From positions 1 to 31,325 of the IMG/VR virus record IMGVR_UViG_3300012988_000033: DNA of 31,325 nt. One strand, given 5' to 3'. This document shows positions 12,768-19,389 of the stretch, one piece after another. Both the position numbers and the translations under genes were made by a program. This stretch comes from a virus. The notes beneath the pieces were generated by a model. That model did no database searches, had not been told where the DNA came from, and saw only the letters and a program-made list of their open reading frames with translations. Position 1 is the stretch's first letter. Every line of letters begins with the position of its first letter.

Positions 12768-13322
12768 ATGTTCCGCACCATCAGCGAACACGGCCTCCAG
12801 TTCATCAAGGGTTGGGAAGCCCTGCGGCTGTACGCGTACCCGGACCCGCGCTCGGACCTCGCCCTGCAATCGCAGAGCGTGCGCAGGCGGTGGGGCATGG
12901 AGCCAGCCTCGGCAATCCTTGCCGACCTGCCCGAGCCCGTCCGGCTGCTCTCCGGAGCGCCGTGGACGATCGGTTACGGCCACACGGGAGATGTCAAGCC
13001 GGACGACCACATCACCGAGCATCAGGCCGAGGAGCTATTGCGCTTCGACCTCTCGCCGGTCGAGGTCGGGGTGAACAACGTCGGCATCCCGCTGACGCAA
13101 AACCAGTTCGACGCGCTGTGCTCGGCCTGCTTCAACCTCGGTACCGGCATCCTGCAAACGCATCGGTCGCTCGGGATGGCGCTGCGGGGGATCGAGAGCA
13201 CGCCGGGCGACGCGCTGCTGCTGTACGATCACGCCGGAGGTCACAGAGACACCGGCCTCACCCGCCGCCGGAAGGCGGAGAAACGGCTGTACGAGACGCC
13301 CGACGAGGAGGATGCGAAATGA
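12768..13322 (+). CDS. Endolysin, GH24 lysozyme with an insertion
   Basis: This 184-residue muramidase cleaves the glycan chains of peptidoglycan. The catalytic glutamate is E17 in FIKGWEALRLYAYPD, the aspartate is D26 (the usual nine-residue spacing) and the threonine is T73 in PWTIGYGHTGDV. In T4 lysozyme only five residues separate the last two; here about 40 are inserted (27-64, from PRSDLALQSQ to PVRLLSG). Some phage lysozymes carry a similar insertion. The C-terminal half has QNQFDALCSACFNLGTG, normal for the family, and RRRKAEKRLYET. No signal peptide is seen, so a holin is needed for release. It is the first gene after the terminator. Confidence 0.9.
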   Translation: MFRTISEHGLQFIKGWEALRLYAYPDPRSDLALQSQSVRRRWGMEPASAILADLPEPVRLLSGAPWTIGYGHTGDVKPDDHITEHQAEELLRFDLSPVEVGVNNVGIPLTQNQFDALCSACFNLGTGILQTHRSLGMALRGIESTPGDALLLYDHAGGHRDTGLTRRRKAEKRLYETPDEEDAK

Positions 13323-13540
13323 ATCGACGTGAATTCCTGCGGACGGCTGCGGCCGTTCCCTGCGCAGCGGTGGCCAGCGTTGCTGGTGTCGTTGCCGTGG
13401 CGCCTGCAATCCACACGGCCGGCTACATTCAGTCTTCCCTGAAGTTCCCGATCAAAAAGAAGACCAGCTACGAAGTGTCGTGGTTCAATCGGCAGACCGG
13501 ATTCGTCGAGAAGTATCGTTTCTCGGAGCCTGCCGCATGA
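13319..13540 (+). CDS. Small protein with a twin-arginine (Tat) type signal
   Basis: This 73-residue protein starts MNRREFLRTAAAVPCAAVAS. The NRREFLRTAAA sequence is a textbook twin-arginine signal (S/T-R-R-x-F-L-K), followed by a hydrophobic region ending AVAPAIHTAGY. The remaining 45 residues (KKKTSYEVSWFNRQTGFVEK) look like a small beta unit. Tat export carries folded proteins to the periplasm. It sits between lysozyme and holin candidate, coupled by ATGA on both sides, so a role in lysis or the envelope is likely by position only. Confidence 0.7.
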   Translation: MNRREFLRTAAAVPCAAVASVAGVVAVAPAIHTAGYIQSSLKFPIKKKTSYEVSWFNRQTGFVEKYRFSEPAA

Positions 13541-13788
13541 ACCTCCCCGTTCCGCCCGACGTGAAGCTGGTCCCCGAGGCCGGCGACTGGACGAAGCTCT
13601 GGAGCATGCGCCTGTGGATGTTGGCGCTGATCCTCGGCTCCAGTGCGGCGTACGTGACCGAGCACCCGGAAGTGCATGACCTCCTGCCGACGTGGGCCGA
13701 TGCGGCCCTGCGGTGGATGTCCGGCGCGTCCGGCTTCTTCGGCATGCTCGCCCGCGTCATCATCCAGCCTGGACTCGGCAAGCCGTGA
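13537..13788 (+). CDS. Probable holin
   Basis: This 83-residue protein starts MNLPVPPDVKLVPEAGDWTK. A membrane helix at about 26-41 (LWMLALILGSSAAYVT) and a second hydrophobic segment near 63-76 (SGASGFFGMLARVII) flank HPEVHDLLPTWADAA. The design (short N-terminal LVPxxxxxW segment, then a helix, then a hairpin) recalls small phage holins next to lysozyme in other phages. Holins form the inner-membrane lesion that times lysis. Call based on size, topology and position. Confidence 0.6.
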   Translation: MNLPVPPDVKLVPEAGDWTKLWSMRLWMLALILGSSAAYVTEHPEVHDLLPTWADAALRWMSGASGFFGMLARVIIQPGLGKP

Positions 13789-13955
13789 TTAAACCCATCG
13801 TCAATTACGCGGACGTGTTCCCGGCGATGCGTACACTTGGCGCGCTCCTTAAGGAATGCGAATGGGTGGACGATGCAATGCGCTGCATGGCCAAGTCGGA
13901 ATGCGCTGACGAGCTTGGCGTGCCGCTTAGCGTTCAGCGATGGTCGGACGCGTGA
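13785..13955 (+). CDS. Small hypothetical phage protein
   Basis: This 56-residue protein starts with GTG in a GTGA overlap (VIKPIVNYADVFPAMRTLGA). It is helical with several cysteines and methionines (KECEWVDDAMRCMAKSECAD). No membrane segment. Function unknown; it is embedded in the lysis region. Confidence 0.55.
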   Translation: MIKPIVNYADVFPAMRTLGALLKECEWVDDAMRCMAKSECADELGVPLSVQRWSDA

Positions 13956-14209
13956 TGAGTTCGGAATGGCTCGCGCTCGGCATTTCCGTCGTGGCCCTGC
14001 TCGGGTCATGGCTTGCGCGCACGCCCAAGGAAGAAATCACCCAACTCCGGGCTGACGTGGATCGGCTGGAGCGCGATGCGCGCGACTACGCCGGCATCCA
14101 CGGCCGCCACGATCAGGCGCTAATCACCCTCACCGCCGCCATCAACAAGCTGACTGACCGCTTCGACGCGTACATGGGGAACGCGAATGGGCATTCCCGT
14201 CGAGGATGA
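13955..14209 (+). CDS. Single-pass membrane protein with a coiled coil
   Basis: This 84-residue protein starts MSSEWLALGISVVALLGSWL, so the membrane helix is N-terminal. A heptad region follows (QLRADVDRLERDARDYAGIH). The start at 13955 shares one base with the preceding stop (TGATG). An N-terminal helix plus coiled coil is the layout of inner-membrane spanins (Rz-like), but many tail-region proteins look alike, so this is only a candidate. Confidence 0.6.
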   Translation: MSSEWLALGISVVALLGSWLARTPKEEITQLRADVDRLERDARDYAGIHGRHDQALITLTAAINKLTDRFDAYMGNANGHSRRG

Positions 14210-14510
14210 CGACCGCGACCCGAGCACGGTCAAGCTCGACCTGCTCGTAGACCAAGTCAACGCGCTGTGTGCATCGATGGCGGCCGCGATGGAGAATCGC
14301 GGTAACAACACACAGACCGTCATCCATAAGACAGCCGGCCTCGGCCCTTGGGGAGCAGCCGCTGTAACTGCTTGTTTCTTCACGTTTCTTGGACTGATCC
14401 TGCTTGCGATCATGATTCTCCCGGACCTACACGACCTGAAAGCGTGGTCCGACATCTACCGCACGCGCATCCAAGAGATTTCCGCAACCATCAAGAAGGA
14501 GGCACCCTGA
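14187..14510 (+). CDS. Single-pass membrane protein
   Basis: This 107-residue protein starts MGIPVEDDDRDPSTVKLDLL. A strong membrane helix lies near residues 58-77 (AAVTACFFTFLGLILLAIMI), with helical soluble parts on both sides. It overlaps the previous gene by 23 bases. It could be a holin or antiholin partner; no family is recognised. Confidence 0.6.
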   Translation: MGIPVEDDDRDPSTVKLDLLVDQVNALCASMAAAMENRGNNTQTVIHKTAGLGPWGAAAVTACFFTFLGLILLAIMILPDLHDLKAWSDIYRTRIQEISATIKKEAP

Positions 14511-14511
14511 C

Positions 14512-14706
14512 ATGTCCACAGTCATCATCGGAAATGGCGGCACTGCCCGCAGCGCGATCGGCAAGCTGGAACAGGCATCGCTGACCATGACGCAGGAGCA
14601 GCGCGATACCTCGGAAACCTACCTCGCCAAGGTCGCCGACTTCATCGCCTCGGCCGTGACGTACGGCGATTACTCGAAGCTGGAGGCGGTATGCGAAATC
14701 TGCTAA
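14512..14706 (+). CDS. Small hypothetical phage protein
   Basis: This 64-residue protein starts MSTVIIGNGGTARSAIGKLE and is helical (QEQRDTSETYLAKVADFIAS). A GGAGG lies about nine bases before the ATG. It overlaps the lipoprotein gene by 16 bases. Function unknown. Confidence 0.6.
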   Translation: MSTVIIGNGGTARSAIGKLEQASLTMTQEQRDTSETYLAKVADFIASAVTYGDYSKLEAVCEIC

Positions 14707-15074
14707 CCGCCCTCGCGCTCGCCGGCTTCATCTGCATCGGCGGCTGTGCGAACACGCTCCCCAAGCCCAACAGCGCCGCCACCGCCGCGGTCGAACTCGA
14801 CGTCGCCTACGGCCTCGCCGCGCACGAAGTCACGCGCTACCTCGCCTATCCGACCTGCACCGCGCCGCTCACGGCCGTCCCGTGCAAGCGGCAGGACATC
14901 GCCGAACGCCTGAAGGCGGCTGACGCGAAGGCGTGGGACATGAAGGAGGCCGCGCGCACGGAGCTGAAGACGCTCGGCCCGAACGCCACCGAAGTGCAGA
15001 AGATCATGGCAGCGACGCGGACGGCGATTGCCTTCCTCGCGTCGCTCACGCCCACGAAGGAGGCCAGCAAGTGA
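14691..15074 (+). CDS. Lipoprotein
   Basis: This 127-residue protein starts MRNLLTALALAGFICIGGCA: a short basic start, a hydrophobic stretch and a lipobox-like IGGC, so processing by signal peptidase II at cysteine 19 is expected. The mature part is a charged helix with two further cysteines (YPTCTAPLTAVPCKRQD). TGGAGG precedes the ATG. Outer-membrane spanins are lipoproteins in lysis regions but usually shorter and proline-rich, so this may be a spanin partner or an envelope protein. Confidence 0.7.
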   Translation: MRNLLTALALAGFICIGGCANTLPKPNSAATAAVELDVAYGLAAHEVTRYLAYPTCTAPLTAVPCKRQDIAERLKAADAKAWDMKEAARTELKTLGPNATEVQKIMAATRTAIAFLASLTPTKEASK

Positions 15075-15280
15075 ACGCCGCCACGCTCCAGCTCATCAGC
15101 ATGGTCCTTCAGGGCGTCCTGCGCATCGTGCCGGAGACGGCCGAGGACTACGCGCTCGTCCAGCAGTGGGTCGCCTTCTGCAAAACGATCGTCGACGAGA
15201 ACCGCGACCCGACGCCGGACGAGGAAGCGGCTGCGCACGCGTTCGCGCAGGCGCAGCACAACGCGATTCAGGGAGGCTGA
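15071..15280 (+). CDS. Small hypothetical phage protein
   Basis: This 69-residue protein starts with GTG in a GTGA overlap (VNAATLQLISMVLQGVLRIV). It is helical and acidic, with an amphipathic N-terminus. No family recognised. It follows the lipoprotein and precedes a tiny membrane protein. Confidence 0.6.
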   Translation: MNAATLQLISMVLQGVLRIVPETAEDYALVQQWVAFCKTIVDENRDPTPDEEAAAHAFAQAQHNAIQGG

Positions 15281-15281
15281 C

Positions 15282-15395
15282 ATGGCTTACCTCGGCATCC
15301 TCGCTGGCGCTGTGTCGATCGCGCTGGCCCTGTTCGCGCTCGCCGACTGGCTCAGCCGCCCCGCCGAGCGGGACGAGCACGAGGACGGGGTGTAA
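15282..15395 (+). CDS. Tiny single-pass membrane protein
   Basis: This 37-residue ORF starts MAYLGILAGAVSIALALFAL, one hydrophobic helix, and ends in an acidic tail RPAERDEHEDGV. GGGAGG precedes the ATG. Composition and ribosome site support it, and position suggests a lysis accessory. Confidence 0.55.
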   Translation: MAYLGILAGAVSIALALFALADWLSRPAERDEHEDGV

Positions 15396-15400
15396 GCGCC

Positions 15401-15589
15401 GTGGACAAGCCGATCGAACGCCGCCTGCTCGCGTACGTGCTCACCGCGCACGACCCCATGCAGCCGGTCTGCATTGCCAACTCGTTCGACTGGCTACAGG
15501 TCGTCGGCCTCAAGGACACCGACGCGGAGGACAGGGACATGCTCCAGAAATGGCTACTGGAAATCGCAGAGTGCGAGGGGACGGCATGA
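15401..15589 (+). CDS. Small hypothetical phage protein
   Basis: This 62-residue ORF starts with GTG (VDKPIERRLLAYVLTAHDPM) and ends LLEIAECEGTA. It is helical and acidic. No strong ribosome site is visible ahead of it. The overlap with the next gene is ATGA. Confidence 0.5.
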   Translation: MDKPIERRLLAYVLTAHDPMQPVCIANSFDWLQVVGLKDTDAEDRDMLQKWLLEIAECEGTA

Positions 15590-15741
15590 ACACCGAAGAA
15601 CTGCACGAGAACTGCAAGCCTATCGAGTGGGTGTCGATCAGCACCTACGCGCGCGAGGAAGGCAAGGACGCGTGCCGACAGGTCGTCGTGGTCAGCATCG
15701 ACGGCCAGAAGTACAAGCACGAAGGGTGGGCATCCGAGTGA
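15586..15741 (+). CDS. Small hypothetical phage protein
   Basis: This 51-residue protein starts MNTEELHENCKPIEWVSIST and ends IDGQKYKHEGWASE. GAGGGG lies upstream. It is coupled by ATGA to the previous gene and by GTGA to the small terminase. Function unknown. Confidence 0.55.
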   Translation: MNTEELHENCKPIEWVSISTYAREEGKDACRQVVVVSIDGQKYKHEGWASE

Positions 15742-16298
15742 GCGACACCAAGCCCGCCAAGCACCCCGGCGGCCGTCCCACCGACTACAACGACGAGGTC
15801 GCGGCCCGTCTGTTGGCTGCGATTTCCGAAGGCAAGTCCGTCAACGTCCTCTGCAAAGAGGATTGGGCGCCATGCAGGCACACGTTTTTCGTTTGGCTTC
15901 AACGACATAAAGAGTTCGCCGACAACTACGCGGTAGCCAAAGACCAGTGTGCCGAGTCGTTGGCGGACGAAATCATCGACATCGCGGATGACGGCACGAA
16001 CGACTGGATCGCCGAGCACGGCGACGAAAACGCGCAAGAGGCTTACCGCTTCAACGGCGAGCATTACCAGCGCTCCCGGCTGCGCGTCGACGCCCGCAAG
16101 TGGATTGCCAGCAAGCTCAAGCCGAAGAAGTACGGCGAGCGCACGCAGCTCGAACACTCCGGCTCCATCGCTCCCACCGCCGATCCACAGGTCATCGCCG
16201 ACCAGCTCGTGACGATGGCGAACAGCCACCCCACCTACCGCCCCACGCTCGTGCAGTGGGCCAGCGACCTGCTCAAGAGGCTACAGGAGACTACATGA
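15738..16298 (+). CDS. terS: Terminase small subunit
   Basis: This 186-residue protein starts with GTG in a GTGA overlap. The N-terminus has GGRPTDYNDEVA, then a helix-turn-helix-like block (ISEGKSVNVLCKEDWAPCRH, then TFFVWLQRHKEFADNY), then AKDQCAESLADEIIDIADD and the C-terminal RLRVDARKWIASKLKPKKYG. This order is typical of Sf6/P22-type small terminases, which bind the pac or cos DNA and load the large subunit. Length is normal. It begins the packaging module, though three genes separate it from the large subunit. Confidence 0.85.
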   Translation: MSDTKPAKHPGGRPTDYNDEVAARLLAAISEGKSVNVLCKEDWAPCRHTFFVWLQRHKEFADNYAVAKDQCAESLADEIIDIADDGTNDWIAEHGDENAQEAYRFNGEHYQRSRLRVDARKWIASKLKPKKYGERTQLEHSGSIAPTADPQVIADQLVTMANSHPTYRPTLVQWASDLLKRLQETT

Positions 16299-16615
16299 GC
16301 GCCCCCAATCCCGTTATCGGGCTTACCACGGCTGCCGTAACCCAGCAGCTGCAAGGCCAAGAGGCCGACTCCATCGTCTTGTACCTCGTCGGTACGTGGG
16401 GCGTGGGCGAGACGTGCGAAGTACGCCTTCCGGCCGCGCAGACGACGAGCAACATCCCATTCATCGATCCGTTTGCAGCCACGCCCGTGATCCTGAGTTC
16501 TGGCGGCCCTGTATCGGTCGTTATCCCCGGTGGAATCCTGTACGCAATTGTGAAGTCAGGGACGGCCGCCGCCGCGGGAGTCGACTGCCAGTTGAAGCCA
16601 AGGCAGGGTAGTTAA
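16295..16615 (+). CDS. Hypothetical phage protein, possibly virion-associated
   Basis: This 106-residue protein starts MSAPNPVIGLTTAAVTQQLQ in an ATGA overlap with the small terminase. It is beta-rich (IVLYLVGTWGVGETCEVRLP, PVSVVIPGGILYAIV) without charged helices, as expected of small decoration or fibre-associated proteins. No family recognised. Confidence 0.6.
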   Translation: MSAPNPVIGLTTAAVTQQLQGQEADSIVLYLVGTWGVGETCEVRLPAAQTTSNIPFIDPFAATPVILSSGGPVSVVIPGGILYAIVKSGTAAAAGVDCQLKPRQGS

Positions 16616-16707
16616 ATCAATAACTTAGGTAAAACGCGTGATCCCGGCGACACGGGAGAAAGAGGTTCCACAAATCAGGGCACAAGACCCCTCGACAGGA
16701 GACACCC

Positions 16708-17232
16708 ATGAGTCAGCGTATCCGCACCCCCGAAATCGCACTGAACGCCACGTTCACCTCCAACCAGGTGACCGCCATGCTCCGGCAGGCGTTCGGCTAC
16801 AGCATGTCGGCCTACAAGCCGGCCAATCAGGTCGTCAGCGCCTCCACTGCATTCGTCAACGACGACAGCATGTGGACGGAGCTGTACGGCGCAGGCAACC
16901 ACCGCGTGACGATGATCCTCGCCACCCCGAGCATGACGGCAGCAGGCGGCCTCAAGCTCCAGCTCGTCGCCGATCAGGGCCTTACCGTCGGCAACGTGGC
17001 GATGTGCGCCTACTACTTCCCCACCGGCGTCGCCCCGGCTGTCACGCCGATTACCGCGCTGTCCAGTGCCGTCAACGGCGGCACCACGAACGCGTGGACG
17101 AGTGTCCTCGTCACGGGCACGGTCGAGGTGCAGAACGGCGGCGTGTTGCAGCTCCAGTGGGCGCAGCAGGCGGCCAGCGGCAGTACAACCGTCGGCCGAG
17201 GCTCGGAACTCGACACGGTGCAGCTGCTTTGA
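16708..17232 (+). CDS. Hypothetical beta-rich phage protein, possibly virion-associated
   Basis: This 174-residue protein starts MSQRIRTPEIALNATFTSNQ, with ACAGGAGA before the ATG. It is serine-, threonine- and glycine-rich and beta-stranded (VTMILATPSMTAAGGLKLQL, AWTSVLVTGTVEVQNGGVLQ), ending GSELDTVQLL. The composition fits a capsid-surface or fibre protein. It sits between the two terminase genes. The 92 bases upstream (16616-16707) hold an AT-richer stretch and no gene. Confidence 0.65.
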   Translation: MSQRIRTPEIALNATFTSNQVTAMLRQAFGYSMSAYKPANQVVSASTAFVNDDSMWTELYGAGNHRVTMILATPSMTAAGGLKLQLVADQGLTVGNVAMCAYYFPTGVAPAVTPITALSSAVNGGTTNAWTSVLVTGTVEVQNGGVLQLQWAQQAASGSTTVGRGSELDTVQLL

Positions 17233-17933
17233 TCCGCGCGCTAGCGCTGCTCACGATGCTCCTCCCCACTGACTCGGCCGCCATCCAAGGCTCCCGCCTG
17301 ACGCCCAACGCGCAGGCGGCGCTGAACAGCACGCTGTCGGTGCGCACGGCGACCGTCTCGACGATCCAGTACGCGTCCTACACGGCTGCCGCTTACACGC
17401 TGGCGAACTTCTCGTTCCCGGCCTACTCGGTGAACGCTGGATCGCAAGTGCGCTTTCGCGTGTTCGGCACGGCCACCAACACCAGCGGCGGTCCGCTGCC
17501 GTTCGTGCCGCAAGCCCGAGTGATCCAGCAATCGTCCGGCACGGCGCTCGTGGCCTCGTGGAACGTCGACACCTACGCCGACGCTACCGCGTGGGAAATG
17601 GAGGCGGTGATCACCTTCTCCGCGCCGTTGACCAGCACGCCCGCCAGCAAGGAAAAGGCAACGCCAAGGGTATCGAGCACGTACAAGGGCAGCACGCTGG
17701 CTGTTGGGGGCGTCATGCGGCTTCTGCAGAGCGACGCGGGCCTCACGGGCGGCAACGTCGCGGGCGGCACGATCGTCTCGGCGGCGCCGTCATCGAACCA
17801 GTCGTTCCTGGTCGCGACCGTAGACCCCAACACCGTCCTGTACGTCGACCGCTCGCAGCCGATTGCTGTGCGGCTGGACATCACCAGCGATGTGGACTTC
17901 ACCGTCCAAGGCGGCTGGATCGAGGCCATGTAA
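17229..17933 (+). CDS. Hypothetical beta-rich phage protein, possibly virion-associated
   Basis: This 234-residue reading frame starts with TTG in a TTGA overlap, but the start is uncertain; an in-frame ATG at 17256 gives 225 residues, and neither has a good ribosome site. The N-terminus (IRALALLTMLLPTDSAAIQ) looks like a signal peptide if the TTG is used. The rest is beta-rich (ATVSTIQYASYTAAAYTLAN, FRVFGTATNTSGGPLPFVP) and ends DFTVQGGWIEAM. It resembles its neighbour in composition. The function is not recognised; a surface or decoration role is inference. Confidence 0.6.
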   Translation: MIRALALLTMLLPTDSAAIQGSRLTPNAQAALNSTLSVRTATVSTIQYASYTAAAYTLANFSFPAYSVNAGSQVRFRVFGTATNTSGGPLPFVPQARVIQQSSGTALVASWNVDTYADATAWEMEAVITFSAPLTSTPASKEKATPRVSSTYKGSTLAVGGVMRLLQSDAGLTGGNVAGGTIVSAAPSSNQSFLVATVDPNTVLYVDRSQPIAVRLDITSDVDFTVQGGWIEAM

Positions 17934-17935
17934 CC

Positions 17936-19384
17936 GTGCTCGACCTCTCGCGTCTCCCAGAAGCGTTCGCAAAGGGCTTCAAGGAGACGTTCTTTGCCGA
18001 CTCCGGCGAGTTCGCCCGGTACCACTATCCCCGCCACATGGAGGCGATGGAGGCGACGCGTAGTTACAAGCGCTGCACCATCTTCGGCGCCAACCGTGTC
18101 GGCAAGTCGCTGGGATGGTGCTACGCGCTCGCCTGCTTCCTGACGGGCAAGTACCCGCACTGGTGGCGGGGGCGCGTGTTCGCCAAGCCCATCATGGCGT
18201 GGGCCGCGGGCGTCACGGCGACGCAGGTGCGCGACTCGTTGCAACGCTACCTGATCGGCACGCGCGAGCAGCCGGGCGCGTTCGTGGCGGCCGAGGACAT
18301 CGAGGCGGTGAGTTGGGGCAAGGACGGTTGCGCAGAGCGCGCGATCATCCGCTCGGTCCACGGCGGGTTCAGTCAGATCGAGTTCAAGACCTATGCGATG
18401 GAGCAGGAGCGCTTCCAGTCCGCGACCCTCGACTGCGCGCTGATGGACGAGGAGCCCAAGGCGGGCATCTACACGGAAGCCGTCACCCGTACGGCCACGA
18501 CCGGCGGGCTGGTGCTGACGGGCTTTACGGCCCTCAAGGGCGTTACGCCGCTGATTGCGCACCTGCTGCCCGAGTTCGCCGACGGCAAGCCGACGGACCC
18601 GGAAGCGTCGGGGCACTGGTACACGTTCATTGGCTGGGACGACATCCCGCTCGCGCACCTGTCCGCCAAGGACCGCGCCGAGACGATCGCCTCCTACCTG
18701 CCGCACGAAATCGACGCGCGCACCAAGGGCATTCCACGCCTCGGCAGCGGTAAGGTGTGGCCGGTCGACGAACGCGAGTTCGTCATCCCGCACTTCGAGA
18801 TTCCCGACAGCTGGCCGCGCATTGCAGCGATCGACCCCGGCTATCAAGACCCGACGGGCATGCTGTGGGGCGCGGTGGACATGGAGTCGGACACGCTCTA
18901 CCTGTACGCCGAGTACCGCAAGAACCTGCAACCGCTGCCGGTGCATGTCGATGTCGTGCACCGCCGCGGCGACTGGATTCCGTGCGTGATCGACTACGCA
19001 GGCGCCAACATCACCGACGGCAAGGGCGTGTTCGAGCAGTACCGGAACGCGCTGCACAATCCGTGCTTCCAAGCCAACAAGAACCTCACCGAGGGGTTGG
19101 CCGAGGTGTACGACCGCATGCTGGGGTCGCGCTTCTACGTGCTGGACACGCTGTCGCTCTGGCGGCAGGAGTACGCGACGTATTCACGTGACGACAAGGG
19201 CCGGATCATGGACCGCACGCAGGACCATCACTACGACCTGATGGCGGCCACGCGGTACCTCGTGATGGGTCTGAAGTACGCCAAGCAGCGTCCGCCGGGG
19301 TGGAAGCCGAACAACCACCACATGCGCGCCTACGACGCGAGCCTGCCGCAGCAGTCGCTTTCCCTCACCGACGCGATCCTCTAA
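17936..19384 (+). CDS. terL: Terminase large subunit
   Basis: This 482-residue packaging motor has an N-terminal ATPase: Walker A GANRVGKS at 51-58, Walker B CALMDEEP at 167-174 with the catalytic glutamate, and the coupling motif LTGFT at 194-198. The C-terminal RNase H-like nuclease starts at D300 (IDPGYQDPTGMLWG), has D-rich VIDYAGANITDG in the middle and ends with D434 in DHHYDLMAATRYLVMG. It pumps DNA into the procapsid and cuts concatemers. Length is normal. The GTG start is chosen because the frame extends far upstream through the previous gene and LDLSRLPEAFAKGF looks like a real terminus. Confidence 0.95.
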   Translation: MLDLSRLPEAFAKGFKETFFADSGEFARYHYPRHMEAMEATRSYKRCTIFGANRVGKSLGWCYALACFLTGKYPHWWRGRVFAKPIMAWAAGVTATQVRDSLQRYLIGTREQPGAFVAAEDIEAVSWGKDGCAERAIIRSVHGGFSQIEFKTYAMEQERFQSATLDCALMDEEPKAGIYTEAVTRTATTGGLVLTGFTALKGVTPLIAHLLPEFADGKPTDPEASGHWYTFIGWDDIPLAHLSAKDRAETIASYLPHEIDARTKGIPRLGSGKVWPVDEREFVIPHFEIPDSWPRIAAIDPGYQDPTGMLWGAVDMESDTLYLYAEYRKNLQPLPVHVDVVHRRGDWIPCVIDYAGANITDGKGVFEQYRNALHNPCFQANKNLTEGLAEVYDRMLGSRFYVLDTLSLWRQEYATYSRDDKGRIMDRTQDHHYDLMAATRYLVMGLKYAKQRPPGWKPNNHHMRAYDASLPQQSLSLTDAIL

Positions 19385-19389
19385 AAAGA

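Noticed and set aside
12607-13540. Alternative plus-strand frames over the lysozyme gene
   Set aside because: They lack motifs, while the chosen frame has all three GH24 catalytic residues.
16638-17228. Upstream extension of the gene ending at 17933, back to 16638
   Set aside because: It would fully overlap the gene at 16708-17232, and the extension reads as arginine/histidine-rich shadow sequence.
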